From Pandoraea vervacti (GTDB lineage Bacteria > Pseudomonadota > Gammaproteobacteria > Burkholderiales > Burkholderiaceae), in the NCBI RefSeq assembly GCF_000934605.2, contig NZ_CP010897.2:4092001-4156000 (forward strand): DNA of 64,000 bases. Reading direction: 5' to 3'. The position numbers were made by a program, and so were the translations under genes. Every line of letters begins with the position of its first letter. Positions within the stretch are counted from its first letter, which is position 1. This document shows, piece after piece, positions 42,885-51,009 of this stretch. The notes under the pieces were generated by a model. That model had not been told where the DNA came from. It worked only from the letters and a program-made list of their open reading frames with translations, and did no database searches.

Positions 42885-43034
42885 CCTACACAACGCTGCG
42901 CCACGCATGACGCACCCCGGGCGACCGGCGGTCCGGCCGCTCGCGTCAGTTAGGCTGTGGCACGTTGGATTGCCACGGATCGTTGCTGCCGGACCACAAA
43001 TGAGCCTTGCCACCCCACGCTGGAGACCCGCTTC

Positions 43035-43895
43035 GTGAAAGCCGCTGCTGCCTTTTCCCTCGACATTTGCCCGAAGTCCCCCGCCTCACAGGTCACTGAA
43101 GCCACCGAATCCAGCGAAGCTGCCGGCAAAGGGCTGCGGCGCGCGCTGAGTGTGGCCGCCTTGGGCGCCAGCCTGTTGTTTGCCGGACACGCCGCCGCCC
43201 AGCAGGTATTTGCTGCCGCCAGCATGAAAGATGCCCTCGACGACCTCTCGGCCAGCTACGCAAAGGAAACAGGCAAGAAGCCGGTGCTGGTGTACGGAGC
43301 AAGCTCCACGCTCGCCCGCCAGATCGAAAAAGGCGCACCGGCGGACGTGTTCATCTCGGCCGATCAGGACTGGATGGACTACGCGCAGAAGCACGACCTG
43401 ATCGACCTGAGCACGCGCCGCAATCTGCTGGGTAACGAACTGGTGCTGGTTGCGCCGGCCACGACCACCGGCGACGTCGATCTCAAGACGGGCGCCGACC
43501 TCGCGGCGAAGCTCGATAGCGTACCGAACGGCAAACTCGCAATGGGCGACCCCGCGCACGTGCCCGCGGGCCTCTACGGCAAGGCCGCGCTCGAAAAGCT
43601 CGGCGTCTGGTCGAAGGTGCAAGGCAAGGTCGCTGCCGCCGATAACGTACGCAATGCGCTGCTGCTCGTCGCGCGCGGTGAAGCGCCGTACGGCATCGTC
43701 TACAAGACGGACGCCAACGCCGAGAAGCGGGTGCGCATCGCCGGGACATTCCCGGCGAGCAGCCACGCGCCGATCGTCTACCCGGTTGCCCTGACGAAGC
43801 AGGCCAACCGCGCGGATGCCGATCCGTTCTACAAGTTCCTGCAAACGCCCACGGCGCAGGCCACGTTCCAGCGTTTCGGCTTCAGCCGTCCCTGA
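43035..43895 (+). CDS. modA: Molybdate-binding periplasmic protein ModA
   Basis: The product is about 286 residues with a signal sequence ending near AGHAAAQQ, then the ModA core VFAAASMKDALDDLSASYAKETGKKPVLVYGASSTLARQIEKGAPADVFISAD. The oxyanion ligands come from the AASM and SST loops. The start is uncertain: GTG at 43035 has GGAG upstream, another GTG is at 42957, and the region before the hydrophobic core is long for a signal peptide. It is first in modABC. Confidence 0.92.
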   Translation: MKAAAAFSLDICPKSPASQVTEATESSEAAGKGLRRALSVAALGASLLFAGHAAAQQVFAAASMKDALDDLSASYAKETGKKPVLVYGASSTLARQIEKGAPADVFISADQDWMDYAQKHDLIDLSTRRNLLGNELVLVAPATTTGDVDLKTGADLAAKLDSVPNGKLAMGDPAHVPAGLYGKAALEKLGVWSKVQGKVAAADNVRNALLLVARGEAPYGIVYKTDANAEKRVRIAGTFPASSHAPIVYPVALTKQANRADADPFYKFLQTPTAQATFQRFGFSRP

Positions 43896-43919
43896 TCTCC
43901 CATCGAGGAAGTTACCGTT

Positions 43920-44618
43920 ATGGGCCTGACCCCGGACGAGTGGGGCATCGTCGAACTCAGCCTGCGCGTCGGTCTGTGGGGCACGCTTTGCAGCCTGCCC
44001 TTCGCCTACGCCGCCGCCTGGCTGCTCGCCCGCCGGCACTTCCCCGGCAAGGCGCTGCTCGATGCCGTTCTGCATCTGCCCCTCGTGCTGCCGCCCGTCG
44101 TGGTCGGCTTCGCGCTACTGGTGCTGTTCGGCGCACAAGGCGCCATCGGCAAACTGCTGCGCGAGTGGTTTCACTTCACCTTTGCCTTTCGCTGGACGGG
44201 GGCTGCGCTCGCCGCCGGCGTGATGGGATTCCCGCTGCTCGTGCGCGCCATCCGGCAGGCGCTCGAGGCGTCGGACACGAAGCTGGAGCAAGCCGCGCAG
44301 ACGCTCGGCGCGGGCCCCTGGCTCACCTTCCTTACCGTCACCTTGCCGCTCACGGCCACCGGCGTGCTGCACGGCTTCGTGCTGGCATTTGCGCGCGCGC
44401 TCGGCGAGTTCGGCGCCACCATTACCTTCGTCTCGAACATTCCCGGGCAAACGCAGACGTTGCCCCTCGCGATCTACACCGCCACGCAAGTCCCCGACGG
44501 CGACGCCATGGTCTGGCGCCTGTGCGCGATATCGGTCGTGCTGGCCGTCGCCACGCTCATCTTCTCCGAAGTCATGATCCGCTTCGGCAATCGCAAGGCG
44601 CTCGGTCATGACGGTTGA
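43920..44618 (+). CDS. modB: Molybdate ABC transporter permease ModB
   Basis: The 232-residue product has about five transmembrane helices. The ModB signatures are LPLVLPPVVVGFALLVLFG, the EAA loop EQAAQTLGAGPWLTFLTVTLPL and ALGEFGATITFVSNIPGQTQTLPLAIY. It follows modA by 24 bases and overlaps modC by 11 bases. Confidence 0.95.
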   Translation: MGLTPDEWGIVELSLRVGLWGTLCSLPFAYAAAWLLARRHFPGKALLDAVLHLPLVLPPVVVGFALLVLFGAQGAIGKLLREWFHFTFAFRWTGAALAAGVMGFPLLVRAIRQALEASDTKLEQAAQTLGAGPWLTFLTVTLPLTATGVLHGFVLAFARALGEFGATITFVSNIPGQTQTLPLAIYTATQVPDGDAMVWRLCAISVVLAVATLIFSEVMIRFGNRKALGHDG

Positions 44619-45486
44619 CGTTCGCCTCCAACATCGCTTCGGCGACTTCACCCTCGACGCCAAGTTCGCCGTCGGCATGGGCGTGAGCGCACTGTTCGGT
44701 CCGTCCGGCAGCGGCAAGAGCACCGTGGTCAATGCGGTGTCCGGCCTGCTCAGGCCCGACGCCGGGCGCATCGTCGTGGGCGACGATGTCCTCTTCGACA
44801 GCGCCGCCGGCATTGCCCTGCCCCCCTGGCGCCGGCGCATCGGCTACGTGTTTCAGGACGCTCGCCTGCTGCCGCATTTCACCGTCCGTCAGAACCTGCT
44901 CTTCGGTCGCTGGCTGCGACGCCGCGACGTGGCGGCTGCGGGCACCGGCGCCATCGCGCCAGCGCATGTGGTCGACGTGCTCGACCTCGCTCATTTGCTG
45001 AACCGGCGCCCGGGCGCCTTGTCGGGCGGGGAAAAGCAGCGCGTGGGTATCGGCAGAGCGTTGCTGTCGTGCCCGCGCCTGCTCCTCATGGACGAGCCGC
45101 TCGCGTCGCTCGATCATGCGCGGCGTCTGGAAGTGCTCGACTATCTGAATCGCATCCGGCACGAGTTGAAATTGCCGGTGCTGTACGTCACGCACTCGCT
45201 CGACGAAGTGATGCGGCTGGCCGATCAGGTGGTGCTCTTCAAGGACGGCCGCACGATCTCCCAAGGGGCGCCGGCCGACGTTCTGAACGTGCATCGTGAC
45301 GCCTTCGATAGTGCTGCCGAGGCGCCCGGCACGGTGCTGGAGACGCGCATCGTCGCACACGACGCAAGGTATGGCCTCACCGAACTCGCCGTAGGCGGCA
45401 GCAAGGTATGGCCTCACCGAACTCGCCGTAGGCGGCAGCGACACCGTTCGCCTGCGTGTGCCGCGCGCGGGCGGACAGGCAGGTGA
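44608..45486 (+). CDS. modC: Molybdate ABC transporter ATPase ModC, frameshifted and truncated
   Basis: The nucleotide-binding domain is intact: Walker A FGPSGSGKSTVVNAV (about residues 33-47), signature LSGGEKQRVGIGRALL, Walker B LLLMDEPLASLD and the switch His in LYVTHSLDEV. After about residue 266 a 37-bp tandem duplication shifts the frame, giving about 27 aberrant residues and an early stop. The C-terminal molybdate-binding TOBE domain is cut off and continues in another frame to 45751. The ATPase may still work without regulatory TOBE control, or the duplication may be an assembly error. Confidence 0.9.
   Translation: MTVDVRLQHRFGDFTLDAKFAVGMGVSALFGPSGSGKSTVVNAVSGLLRPDAGRIVVGDDVLFDSAAGIALPPWRRRIGYVFQDARLLPHFTVRQNLLFGRWLRRRDVAAAGTGAIAPAHVVDVLDLAHLLNRRPGALSGGEKQRVGIGRALLSCPRLLLMDEPLASLDHARRLEVLDYLNRIRHELKLPVLYVTHSLDEVMRLADQVVLFKDGRTISQGAPADVLNVHRDAFDSAAEAPGTVLETRIVAHDARYGLTELAVGGSKVWPHRTRRRRQRHRSPACAARGRTGR
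45366..45439. repeat. 37-bp tandem duplication inside modC
   Basis: Bases 45366-45402 are repeated exactly at 45403-45439. Since 37 is not a multiple of three, the second copy causes a +1 frameshift. Removing one copy joins LTELAVGGS to DTVRLRVPRAGGQAGD and restores a ModC of about 368 residues. Confidence 0.97.
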
Positions 45487-45751
45487 CGTCTGCCGCATCC
45501 TCGTTCGCGAGCGCGACGTCGCCGTTGCCACTTCGGCGCCGGTCGACACCAGCGTGCTCAACGTGTTGCATGCACGGGTCGCAACGCTGCGCGACATGGG
45601 CGACGCGGTCGAAGTGAGTGCGACGTTGCATGGCGACGGTACGCCTACCGTGCTTCGTGCGCGCATCACGCGATTCTCGGCCGATCAGTTGCACCTCGCA
45701 CCGGGCCATGACGTCTATCTGCTCATCAAATCGGTTGCGCTGACCCGGTAG
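45440..45751 (+). pseudogene. modC: Detached TOBE (molybdate-binding) domain of modC
   Basis: This frame encodes TVRLRVPRAGGQAGDVCRILVRERDVAVATSAP, later VLNVLHARVATLRDMGDAVEVSATLHGDG. It is the TOBE/Mop-type domain normally fused to ModC. It is separated from the ATPase frame by the 37-bp duplication and lacks a sensible start and ribosome site, so it is probably untranslated unless slippage or reversion occurs. Confidence 0.88.
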
Positions 45752-45801
45752 TCCACGCATGCGCCGATGCGCCGGGTCCCCATCGACCCATCGCGCAAAA
45801 C

Positions 45802-45839
45802 ACGAGGCGTCGCAACGGCAATGCGCTGCGACGCCTCGT
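45802..45839 (-). terminator. Terminator of the MXKDX repeat gene
   Basis: Perfect 13-bp arms ACGAGGCGTCGCA and TGCGACGCCTCGT lie around a 12-base loop, with GTTTTG after the hairpin on the minus strand. It may also serve the convergent modC transcript. Confidence 0.8.
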
Positions 45840-45862
45840 CACGACTGCACAGCTGCAATGGC

Positions 45863-46147
45863 TTACTTGCTCATCGCGTCGCCTTTGCCCATCGCGTCGC
45901 CCTTCTTCATCGCATCGCCCTTGCCCATCGCGTCGCCTTTCTTCATGGCGTCGCCTTTGCCCATGGCATCGTGCCTGGCCATCGCATCGCCCTTCTTCAT
46001 GGCGTCGCCTTTGCCCATGGCGTCGGGCTTGGCCATGGCGTCGCCCTTGCCCATCGCGTCCCCCTTGCTCATGGCGTCCTGCGCAAATGCTGCGCCGGTG
46101 CCGAGCGCCAGACCCATTGCCATCACTGCCAGATATCGCGTCTTCAT
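45863..46147 (-). CDS. Secreted pentapeptide MXKDX repeat protein
   Basis: The 94-residue product has a Sec signal peptide (about 1-22, LALGTGAAFAQ) followed by about 13 repeats of five residues, G-D-A-M-(G/K/S/A)-K. The mature part is a regular array of Met, Asp and Lys. It matches the pattern of the MXKDX repeat family, whose function is not known; regularly placed Met and Asp suggest metal binding. It follows the molybdoenzyme and cytochrome genes on the same strand. Confidence 0.85.
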   Translation of the reverse strand: MKTRYLAVMAMGLALGTGAAFAQDAMSKGDAMGKGDAMAKPDAMGKGDAMKKGDAMARHDAMGKGDAMKKGDAMGKGDAMKKGDAMGKGDAMSK

Positions 46148-46252
46148 TGCTATGACTCCAAGATTGAGAATTTTTAGTGAGACGTTTCCTGTCCGTCCCG
46201 TGATCGTGCAGCCATGCGCATCGGGGTCGGTCGGGCCGCCCCGGCTGTCACA

Positions 46253-47071
46253 TCAACTGCCGCCGAACCAGTTGTAGCCCTGGTCCTCCCAGTACCCGCC
46301 CGAGTACGTGTTGGTCACGTAGATCGCTTGGATATGTTTGGGATTCTTGTAGCCGAGCTTCGTGGGAATGCGCAGCTTCATGGGGAAGCCGTACTCCCTC
46401 GGCAGCGTCTGGCCGTCGTAGGTCAGCGCGAGCAGCGTCTGCGGGTGCAGCGCCGTCGGCATGTCGATGCTCGTGTAGTAATCGTCCGCGCATTTGAAGC
46501 CGACGTACCTGGCTGTCGTGTCCGCGCCGATGCGACGCAGAAAATCGGCGAACGTCACACCGCCCCAGCGGCCGATGGCGCTCCACCCTTCCACACAGAC
46601 GTGGCGCGTGATTTGCTCCGCTGCCCGTGGCGCCGCAAACTCGCGCAACGCGTCGAGCCGCCACGGGGCCTTGTCCGCGATCAGCCCCGACAGTTCCAGC
46701 CGGTAGTCGGCTTCTTCCACGACCGGCGCCTCGTCGATCGAGTAGAACGCATTGAACGGGAACGGGCGCGTGATCGCCGACGCGGGAAACGTCGGGGCAA
46801 GCACGTTCCGACGAAACAGCGCGGCCTGCACCCGATCGTTCCAGCGCGAGATCTTGTTCAGCGCCGACTCCACGCTCGCGTTGTCGTCGAGCGAGCAGCC
46901 CGAGAGCAGCGCCACACCACCGAGCGACAACGTGCGCGTGAGAAACGCCCTGCGCGAGGGTTCGGCCACACGACGCGTCATCAGCACGCGGGCTTCGTGG
47001 AGAATCGCGTCGCCGTCGCGAACGAGCGGCGCATCGGGCGTGACGATGTTGGATTTACGTTCAAGGCTCAT
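46253..47071 (-). CDS. Sulfite oxidase-family molybdopterin oxidoreductase
   Basis: The 272-residue product carries a twin-arginine-like export signal (SRRAFLTRTLSLGGVALLSGC) starting near residue 37, with the signal's C overlapping a possible lipobox. The Mo-ligand Cys lies in ITRHVCVEGWSAIGRWGGV. Other family parts are FKCADDYYTSIDM and the C-terminal YVTNTYSGGYWEDQGYNWFGG. It resembles MsrP/YedY relatives and is probably periplasmic. The substrate is unknown. A cytochrome b gene lies 60 bases upstream on the same strand and should pass electrons to or from it. Confidence 0.88.
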   Translation of the reverse strand: MSLERKSNIVTPDAPLVRDGDAILHEARVLMTRRVAEPSRRAFLTRTLSLGGVALLSGCSLDDNASVESALNKISRWNDRVQAALFRRNVLAPTFPASAITRPFPFNAFYSIDEAPVVEEADYRLELSGLIADKAPWRLDALREFAAPRAAEQITRHVCVEGWSAIGRWGGVTFADFLRRIGADTTARYVGFKCADDYYTSIDMPTALHPQTLLALTYDGQTLPREYGFPMKLRIPTKLGYKNPKHIQAIYVTNTYSGGYWEDQGYNWFGGS

Positions 47072-47131
47072 GACAGTGCCGTCCTGATGTGTGATCTCGC
47101 GTCGTAACGATTCAGAGGGTGACGTCGACGC

Positions 47132-47767
47132 TCAGCGCCCGGTAAGCATGGTGCGCAGCGTGCGTGGCACCAACGCCACCATCACCACGTGAATCGCGAC
47201 AAAACCCACCAGCCCGGCCATCGCAATGAAATGAACGAGACGCGCGCCCTGGAATCCGCCGAAAAGCGTGCACAGCCAGCCGAGTTGCACGGGCTTCCAG
47301 ATCGCAAGCCCCGAGGCGATGAGCAGCACGAGATCGAGCACGGCGAAGAGATAAGCGGCGCGCTGCACCTGGTTGTAGTGACGGGGATCGTCGTGCGCAA
47401 GTCGACCCCGCGCAGCGGCGAAGAGATCGCTCACCACGCCACGCAGCGTGAGCGGAAAGAAACGACGCACAAAACGTCCGCTCGCAAGGTTCGTGAGCAG
47501 ATAGATCAGGCCATTGGCAGCCAGCAGCCACATCGCGGCGAAATGCCATAGCAGCGCACCGCCGAGCCAGCCGCCGAGGGTCATCTCGTTGGGGAAACGG
47601 AAAGCGAAGATTGGCGAGGCGTTATAGATGCGCCAGCCGCTCATGACCATCACGACGACCGCCAGCACGTTGAGCCAGTGGGTCACGCGCAGCCATACCG
47701 GCTGGACGGGCGCACGCCGTGCGGGCGGCTGTGTCGCAGGGGGTGCGGTCTTCGTCAAGGTGGACAT
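47132..47767 (-). CDS. Cytochrome b561-type membrane electron carrier
   Basis: The product is about 211 residues with four hydrophobic helices. VWLRVTHWLNVLAVVVMVMSG, GALLWHFAAMWLLAANGLIYL and GARLVHFIAMAGLVGFVAIHVVMVAL carry His residues suited to two b haems. It is the membrane partner of the molybdoenzyme downstream. ATG at 47767 is chosen for the GGAG seven bases upstream. Confidence 0.87.
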   Translation of the reverse strand: MSTLTKTAPPATQPPARRAPVQPVWLRVTHWLNVLAVVVMVMSGWRIYNASPIFAFRFPNEMTLGGWLGGALLWHFAAMWLLAANGLIYLLTNLASGRFVRRFFPLTLRGVVSDLFAAARGRLAHDDPRHYNQVQRAAYLFAVLDLVLLIASGLAIWKPVQLGWLCTLFGGFQGARLVHFIAMAGLVGFVAIHVVMVALVPRTLRTMLTGR

Positions 47768-47830
47768 CGGAATCTCCATCGCAGCGATTGCGTTCGATGG
47801 AGTTAGTGTTGCGTCGGGCCAGTGACGAAG

Positions 47831-47862
47831 TCCTCACGAAAAAATAACGTTTTTGTGAGGAT
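47831..47862. promoter_or_regulatory. Inverted repeat upstream of the cytochrome b-molybdoenzyme operon
   Basis: TCCTCAC and GTGAGGA arms flank an AT-rich centre with a further near-match of A and T runs. It lies 64 bases upstream of the cytochrome b start and may be a regulator site or a leader hairpin. Confidence 0.35.
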
Positions 47863-48018
47863 CGTAAAAATATTCGGATCTCGGGCGGTAATCCGCGTCG
47901 ACTATGCGCTGGGAATGCGTCGGCGTGTGCGCGCAAAGTCCTTCGGTTTCGCGGGCGGGATGCCCGCGAACCCTTAGCTGGCGTGGATCGGGAGAATCAG
48001 AGGTTGACCAGACGTTGA

Positions 48019-48528
48019 TCAGACGTCGTCCGGATCGACCGGCTTTCCGCTTTTGAGGTACGCGTCGAAAGTCGGCACGTGGGCGTCGAGCAATGAGCGA
48101 ATTTCGTTAATGAGAGTGTCGTAATGGGCGACGAGATTTTGCGCGAAGGGCGTAAGTTGCGCCCCGCCACCGGATACGCCGCCGATATGACGCGTGACTA
48201 GCGGTTCGCGAAACTCGTGATTCATCGCCTCGACCAGCAGCCAGGCGCGTCGATAAGACATGTTCATGCGCCGTGCCGCCGCCGAGATCGAGCCGTTCGC
48301 CTCGATGGCGCGCAGCAGGGTGAGACGCCCGGGCCCGAACACCGGCGTTTCCCCATCGCGAATACGTACGCGAACGTCGTAGCCCGCTGCCCCCGCGACG
48401 CCGGGCGCCTTGCTGGCGGCTTCCAGCGCTTGCGCGCTCGCGAGCCATTCCCTGGCGTGCGCGTCTTGCGACGCGTCGGGCGTAGCGACGATTTGGGTTG
48501 GTTTTGCCTGACGCCGTTCAGCTGGCAT
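48019..48528 (-). CDS. ModE-like molybdate-type regulator, DNA-binding domain only
   Basis: The 169-residue product has the ModE/LysR-type winged helix RLTLLRAIEANGSISAAARRMNMSYRRAWLLVEAMNHEFREPLVTRHIGGVSGGGAQLTPF, preceded by about 70 variable residues. It lacks the C-terminal TOBE domains of full ModE, like other short ModE proteins. Its start overlaps the CoxG-like gene by 11 bases. It likely controls molybdenum genes, possibly through the modA promoter. Confidence 0.88.
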   Translation of the reverse strand: MPAERRQAKPTQIVATPDASQDAHAREWLASAQALEAASKAPGVAGAAGYDVRVRIRDGETPVFGPGRLTLLRAIEANGSISAAARRMNMSYRRAWLLVEAMNHEFREPLVTRHIGGVSGGGAQLTPFAQNLVAHYDTLINEIRSLLDAHVPTFDAYLKSGKPVDPDDV

Positions 48529-49144
48529 GGTTGCCCCACATCACGATGAAGATCAGTACCAGCAACGCGACGGCCCATGGCCACCAGCGCGCCATCTTGC
48601 CGCGTGTCGACGGCATGTCGCGCGTGGCGGCGTGCGTGGCGAGCGCTGCCGCGATCTCGCCGTCGGCGGCAACGGGGTCGTTCAGCGCGTGATGCGGCGC
48701 GACAGCCGCCGTCAGGCGGCGAAAGAACTCGTCGGCGAGCTTGCGCGCTGCCGCTTCCATGGCGGGGGAATCGAGGCCGGCGCGATCTCCGGCTTCGCCG
48801 CCGATCTGCGCCTTGAGGTCATATGTGAGCAATGTGCTCATCGGTCCCTGCGCGTGAAGCGTAACGGCAGCGCGGCCGCGCGCGTGCCCGACAGACGAGC
48901 CCAGCCCGTCGAAGTCCAAGGTGTAGGCCGTGGGCACGACGACGTCGGTAATTTTGATACGACCGGTCCAGCGCCCGGCGAGAGGGCCGAGCACGGCGGC
49001 GATGACGATGGTCCACGTTGTCTCGTCCACGCGCTCGATCGACTCGCAACCGGGAATGCACCCCTGCAAAACACCCGGATCGTTCAACGCGATCCACGCG
49101 ACGTCCCGGGCGACCGGAAGTTGCCGACTGCTCTGTAGTTCCAT
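48518..49144 (-). CDS. CoxG-like SRPBCC family protein
   Basis: The 208-residue product has a START-like SRPBCC fold with CoxG signatures: VARDVAWIALNDPGVLQGCIPGCESIERV and LLTYDLKAQIGG. A C-terminal transmembrane anchor (WWPWAVALLVLIFIVMWG) is present. CoxG proteins assist molybdenum-containing CO or aldehyde dehydrogenases at the membrane. No such dehydrogenase subunits are in the window. It is co-transcribed with the ModE-like gene. Confidence 0.88.
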   Translation of the reverse strand: MELQSSRQLPVARDVAWIALNDPGVLQGCIPGCESIERVDETTWTIVIAAVLGPLAGRWTGRIKITDVVVPTAYTLDFDGLGSSVGHARGRAAVTLHAQGPMSTLLTYDLKAQIGGEAGDRAGLDSPAMEAAARKLADEFFRRLTAAVAPHHALNDPVAADGEIAAALATHAATRDMPSTRGKMARWWPWAVALLVLIFIVMWGNHAS

Positions 49145-49636
49145 GGCTTCGTCTCCTTGGCGTGCTCAGGTCCGTTGTGAACGGGCACCGTTGTCGCGAT
49201 TGTGAAGGAAAGCGGTGGAGTGATGCGGCGTTGTCTCGAACATCGAAGTATTGTGACATGAGTTACCGCTCGTCAGATTACGAGACCGGTCGCCAGCAGC
49301 GCACAGGCTGTCGGTCCGACGCTTACCCCGCCGTTTGGGCCGCGTGGTCTGTGTAGTCCGTGTGGGCGCACTGGTCCGTGTGGCCCATGCGGGCCGTGTG
49401 GGCCGTGTGTGGTTAGAGAGCCGAGAGGCCCGATGACCGGAATATCGGCTTGAATACAGCGCACGCCAAGGCGCGATATACTCGCCGAATCACATCGAGT
49501 GGCCTCCTATGGGCAACCCATGCATCCGCGATGCAACGAGGTCGGCGTCCTCCGACGGCTTCGAGGCGACATCGGGATTGACTCGAAAATGATTGGATCA
49601 ACGGCCGTTCTCGAATTGGCGAAGGAAACGAGTGCT
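49145..49636. other. Intergenic region between the CoxG and XdhC genes
   Basis: About 490 bases. The segment 49335-49425 is low-complexity, with repeated GGCCGTGTGG-like words. No gene is convincing, although the XdhC frame stays open upstream to 49499. Confidence 0.45.
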
Positions 49637-50662
49637 ATGGACAGTGTCGATCTGGAAGTGCTGAAGTCCGCCGTACAGTGGACCCGCGCAGGCTTTTTCG
49701 TCACGCTGGGCACCGTTGTGCGCACCTGGGGCTCGGCCCCCCGCCCCGTGGGTTCGATGCTCGCGATCCGTGAAGACGGTCATCTGGTCGGCTCCGTGTC
49801 GGGCGGTTGCGTCGAAGACGATCTCGTTGCCCGCATCCGCGCGGGCGACTGGCCGCAGGACCGCCCGCAGGTCACCCGCTATGGCGTCACCGCCGAGGAA
49901 GCCCATCGCTTCGGCCTGCCCTGTGGCGGTACGCTGCAACTGGTGCTCGAACCCGTGCGGGACACCTCGCGCATCGAGGAGCTGCTCGACACCATCGGGA
50001 AGTTTCGTCTCGTCGTTCGCGAACTGGACATGAAGACCGGCGCCGTGCGCATGGCGCCGGGACACCACACGCCGTCGGTCGAATTCGACGGCGAGCGGCT
50101 CATCACATCGCATGGCCCGCGCCACCGGCTGATCGTGATCGGTGCGGGGCAGCTCTCGAAGTACGTCGCGAGCATGGCCAGCGCGCTCGACTATCACGTG
50201 ATCGTGTGCGATCCACGCAGCGAGTACGCGGACGAATGGCAGGTGCCCGGCACCGAACTCTCCCGCGAGATGCCCGACGACCTCATCGTGCGTCTGCAAC
50301 TCGACTCGCACAGTGCCGTGCTCACCCTCACGCACGACCCGAAGCTCGACGACATGGCGCTGCTCGAAGCGCTCAAGTCACCGGCGTTTTACATCGGCGC
50401 CATCGGCTCGCGCGTGAACAACGCGCGACGTCGCGAACGTCTTTCGCTATTCGATCTGAGCACGACCGAAATCGAGCGGCTGCACGGCCCGGTCGGCATG
50501 CATCTCGGCGCCCGTACGCCTGCCGAAATCGCGGTCGCGATTCTCGCCGAAATGACCGCTATCAAGAACGGTATCGCGGTCACGCAGACGTTCGCCATGC
50601 ACACCGGCGAGCGTGCGTCCCCCGAGCAGGCAGCCGCCGACGAGTGCCGTAGCGCGGCCTGA
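49637..50662 (+). CDS. XdhC/CoxI-family molybdoenzyme maturation factor
   Basis: The product is about 341 residues. The N-terminal XdhC_CoxI domain is VVRTWGSAPRPVGSMLAIREDGHLVGSVSGGCVEDDL, with FGLPCGGTLQLVLEP after it. The C-terminal Rossmann-like domain (RLIVIGAGQLSKYVASMA, then AFYIGAIGSRVNNARRRERL) is the XdhC_C part. Family members sulfurate or insert the Mo cofactor of xanthine/aldehyde/CO dehydrogenases. The client enzyme is not in the window. Confidence 0.9.
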   Translation: MDSVDLEVLKSAVQWTRAGFFVTLGTVVRTWGSAPRPVGSMLAIREDGHLVGSVSGGCVEDDLVARIRAGDWPQDRPQVTRYGVTAEEAHRFGLPCGGTLQLVLEPVRDTSRIEELLDTIGKFRLVVRELDMKTGAVRMAPGHHTPSVEFDGERLITSHGPRHRLIVIGAGQLSKYVASMASALDYHVIVCDPRSEYADEWQVPGTELSREMPDDLIVRLQLDSHSAVLTLTHDPKLDDMALLEALKSPAFYIGAIGSRVNNARRRERLSLFDLSTTEIERLHGPVGMHLGARTPAEIAVAILAEMTAIKNGIAVTQTFAMHTGERASPEQAAADECRSAA

Positions 50663-50813
50663 GCGTCGTCGACGGGAACGCCGCACCTGCTGCGCTGAAG
50701 CCGTGGCGTGTCGCACCTCTCGCAAACCTCTCGCAAACCTCTCGCACACCGCTCGCACCTCTCGCGTCTGCCGCATCTCAGACCTACTGCGCATCGCGCG
50801 CCGCGTTGGCATC

Positions 50814-50851
50814 CACGAAAAAAAGCGCCGCCACGATAAACATGGCGGCGC
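50814..50851 (-). terminator. Terminator of the small secreted protein gene
   Basis: GCGCCGCCA and TGGCGGCGC arms lie at 50825-50833 and 50843-50851, with a seven-T run on the minus strand. The only minus-strand gene leading into it ends at 51010, so the 11-bp tandem array would lie in that gene's 3' untranslated region. Confidence 0.82.
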
Positions 50852-50883
50852 AACTCGCTCACTCGTTGCAGAGTGTTACTGCT

Positions 50884-50960
50884 GGGTATTGCCTGGGTAT
50901 TGCCTGGGTATTGCCTGGGTATTGCCTGGGTATTGCCTGGGTATTGCCTGGGTATTGCCT
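50884..50960. repeat. Perfect 11-bp tandem repeat, seven copies
   Basis: The unit GGGTATTGCCT is repeated seven times without change, followed by a partial GGGT. The 11-base period matches the arrays at 8208 and 35200. Confidence 0.97.
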
Positions 50961-51009
50961 GGGTTACCTCATCGTCTGTGGTATTGCACTCGTCCGACCG
51001 ATCGGCACA

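Larger units (their letters stand above)
42536..43034. other. Intergenic region before modA
   Basis: About 500 bases without a convincing gene. It holds simple tandem repeats at 42622-42712 and the candidate modA promoter at 42857-42884. Confidence 0.5.
50663..51009. other. Intergenic region with tandem repeats and terminator
   Basis: About 350 bases. A small ACCTCTCGCA repeat lies at 50716-50762, a minus-strand terminator at 50814-50851, and an 11-bp array at 50884-50960. No gene is convincing. Confidence 0.6.

Noticed and set aside
43886..44000. Frameshift between modA and modB
   Set aside because: modA ends normally at 43895 and modB starts at 43920 with intact motifs; only modC is interrupted.
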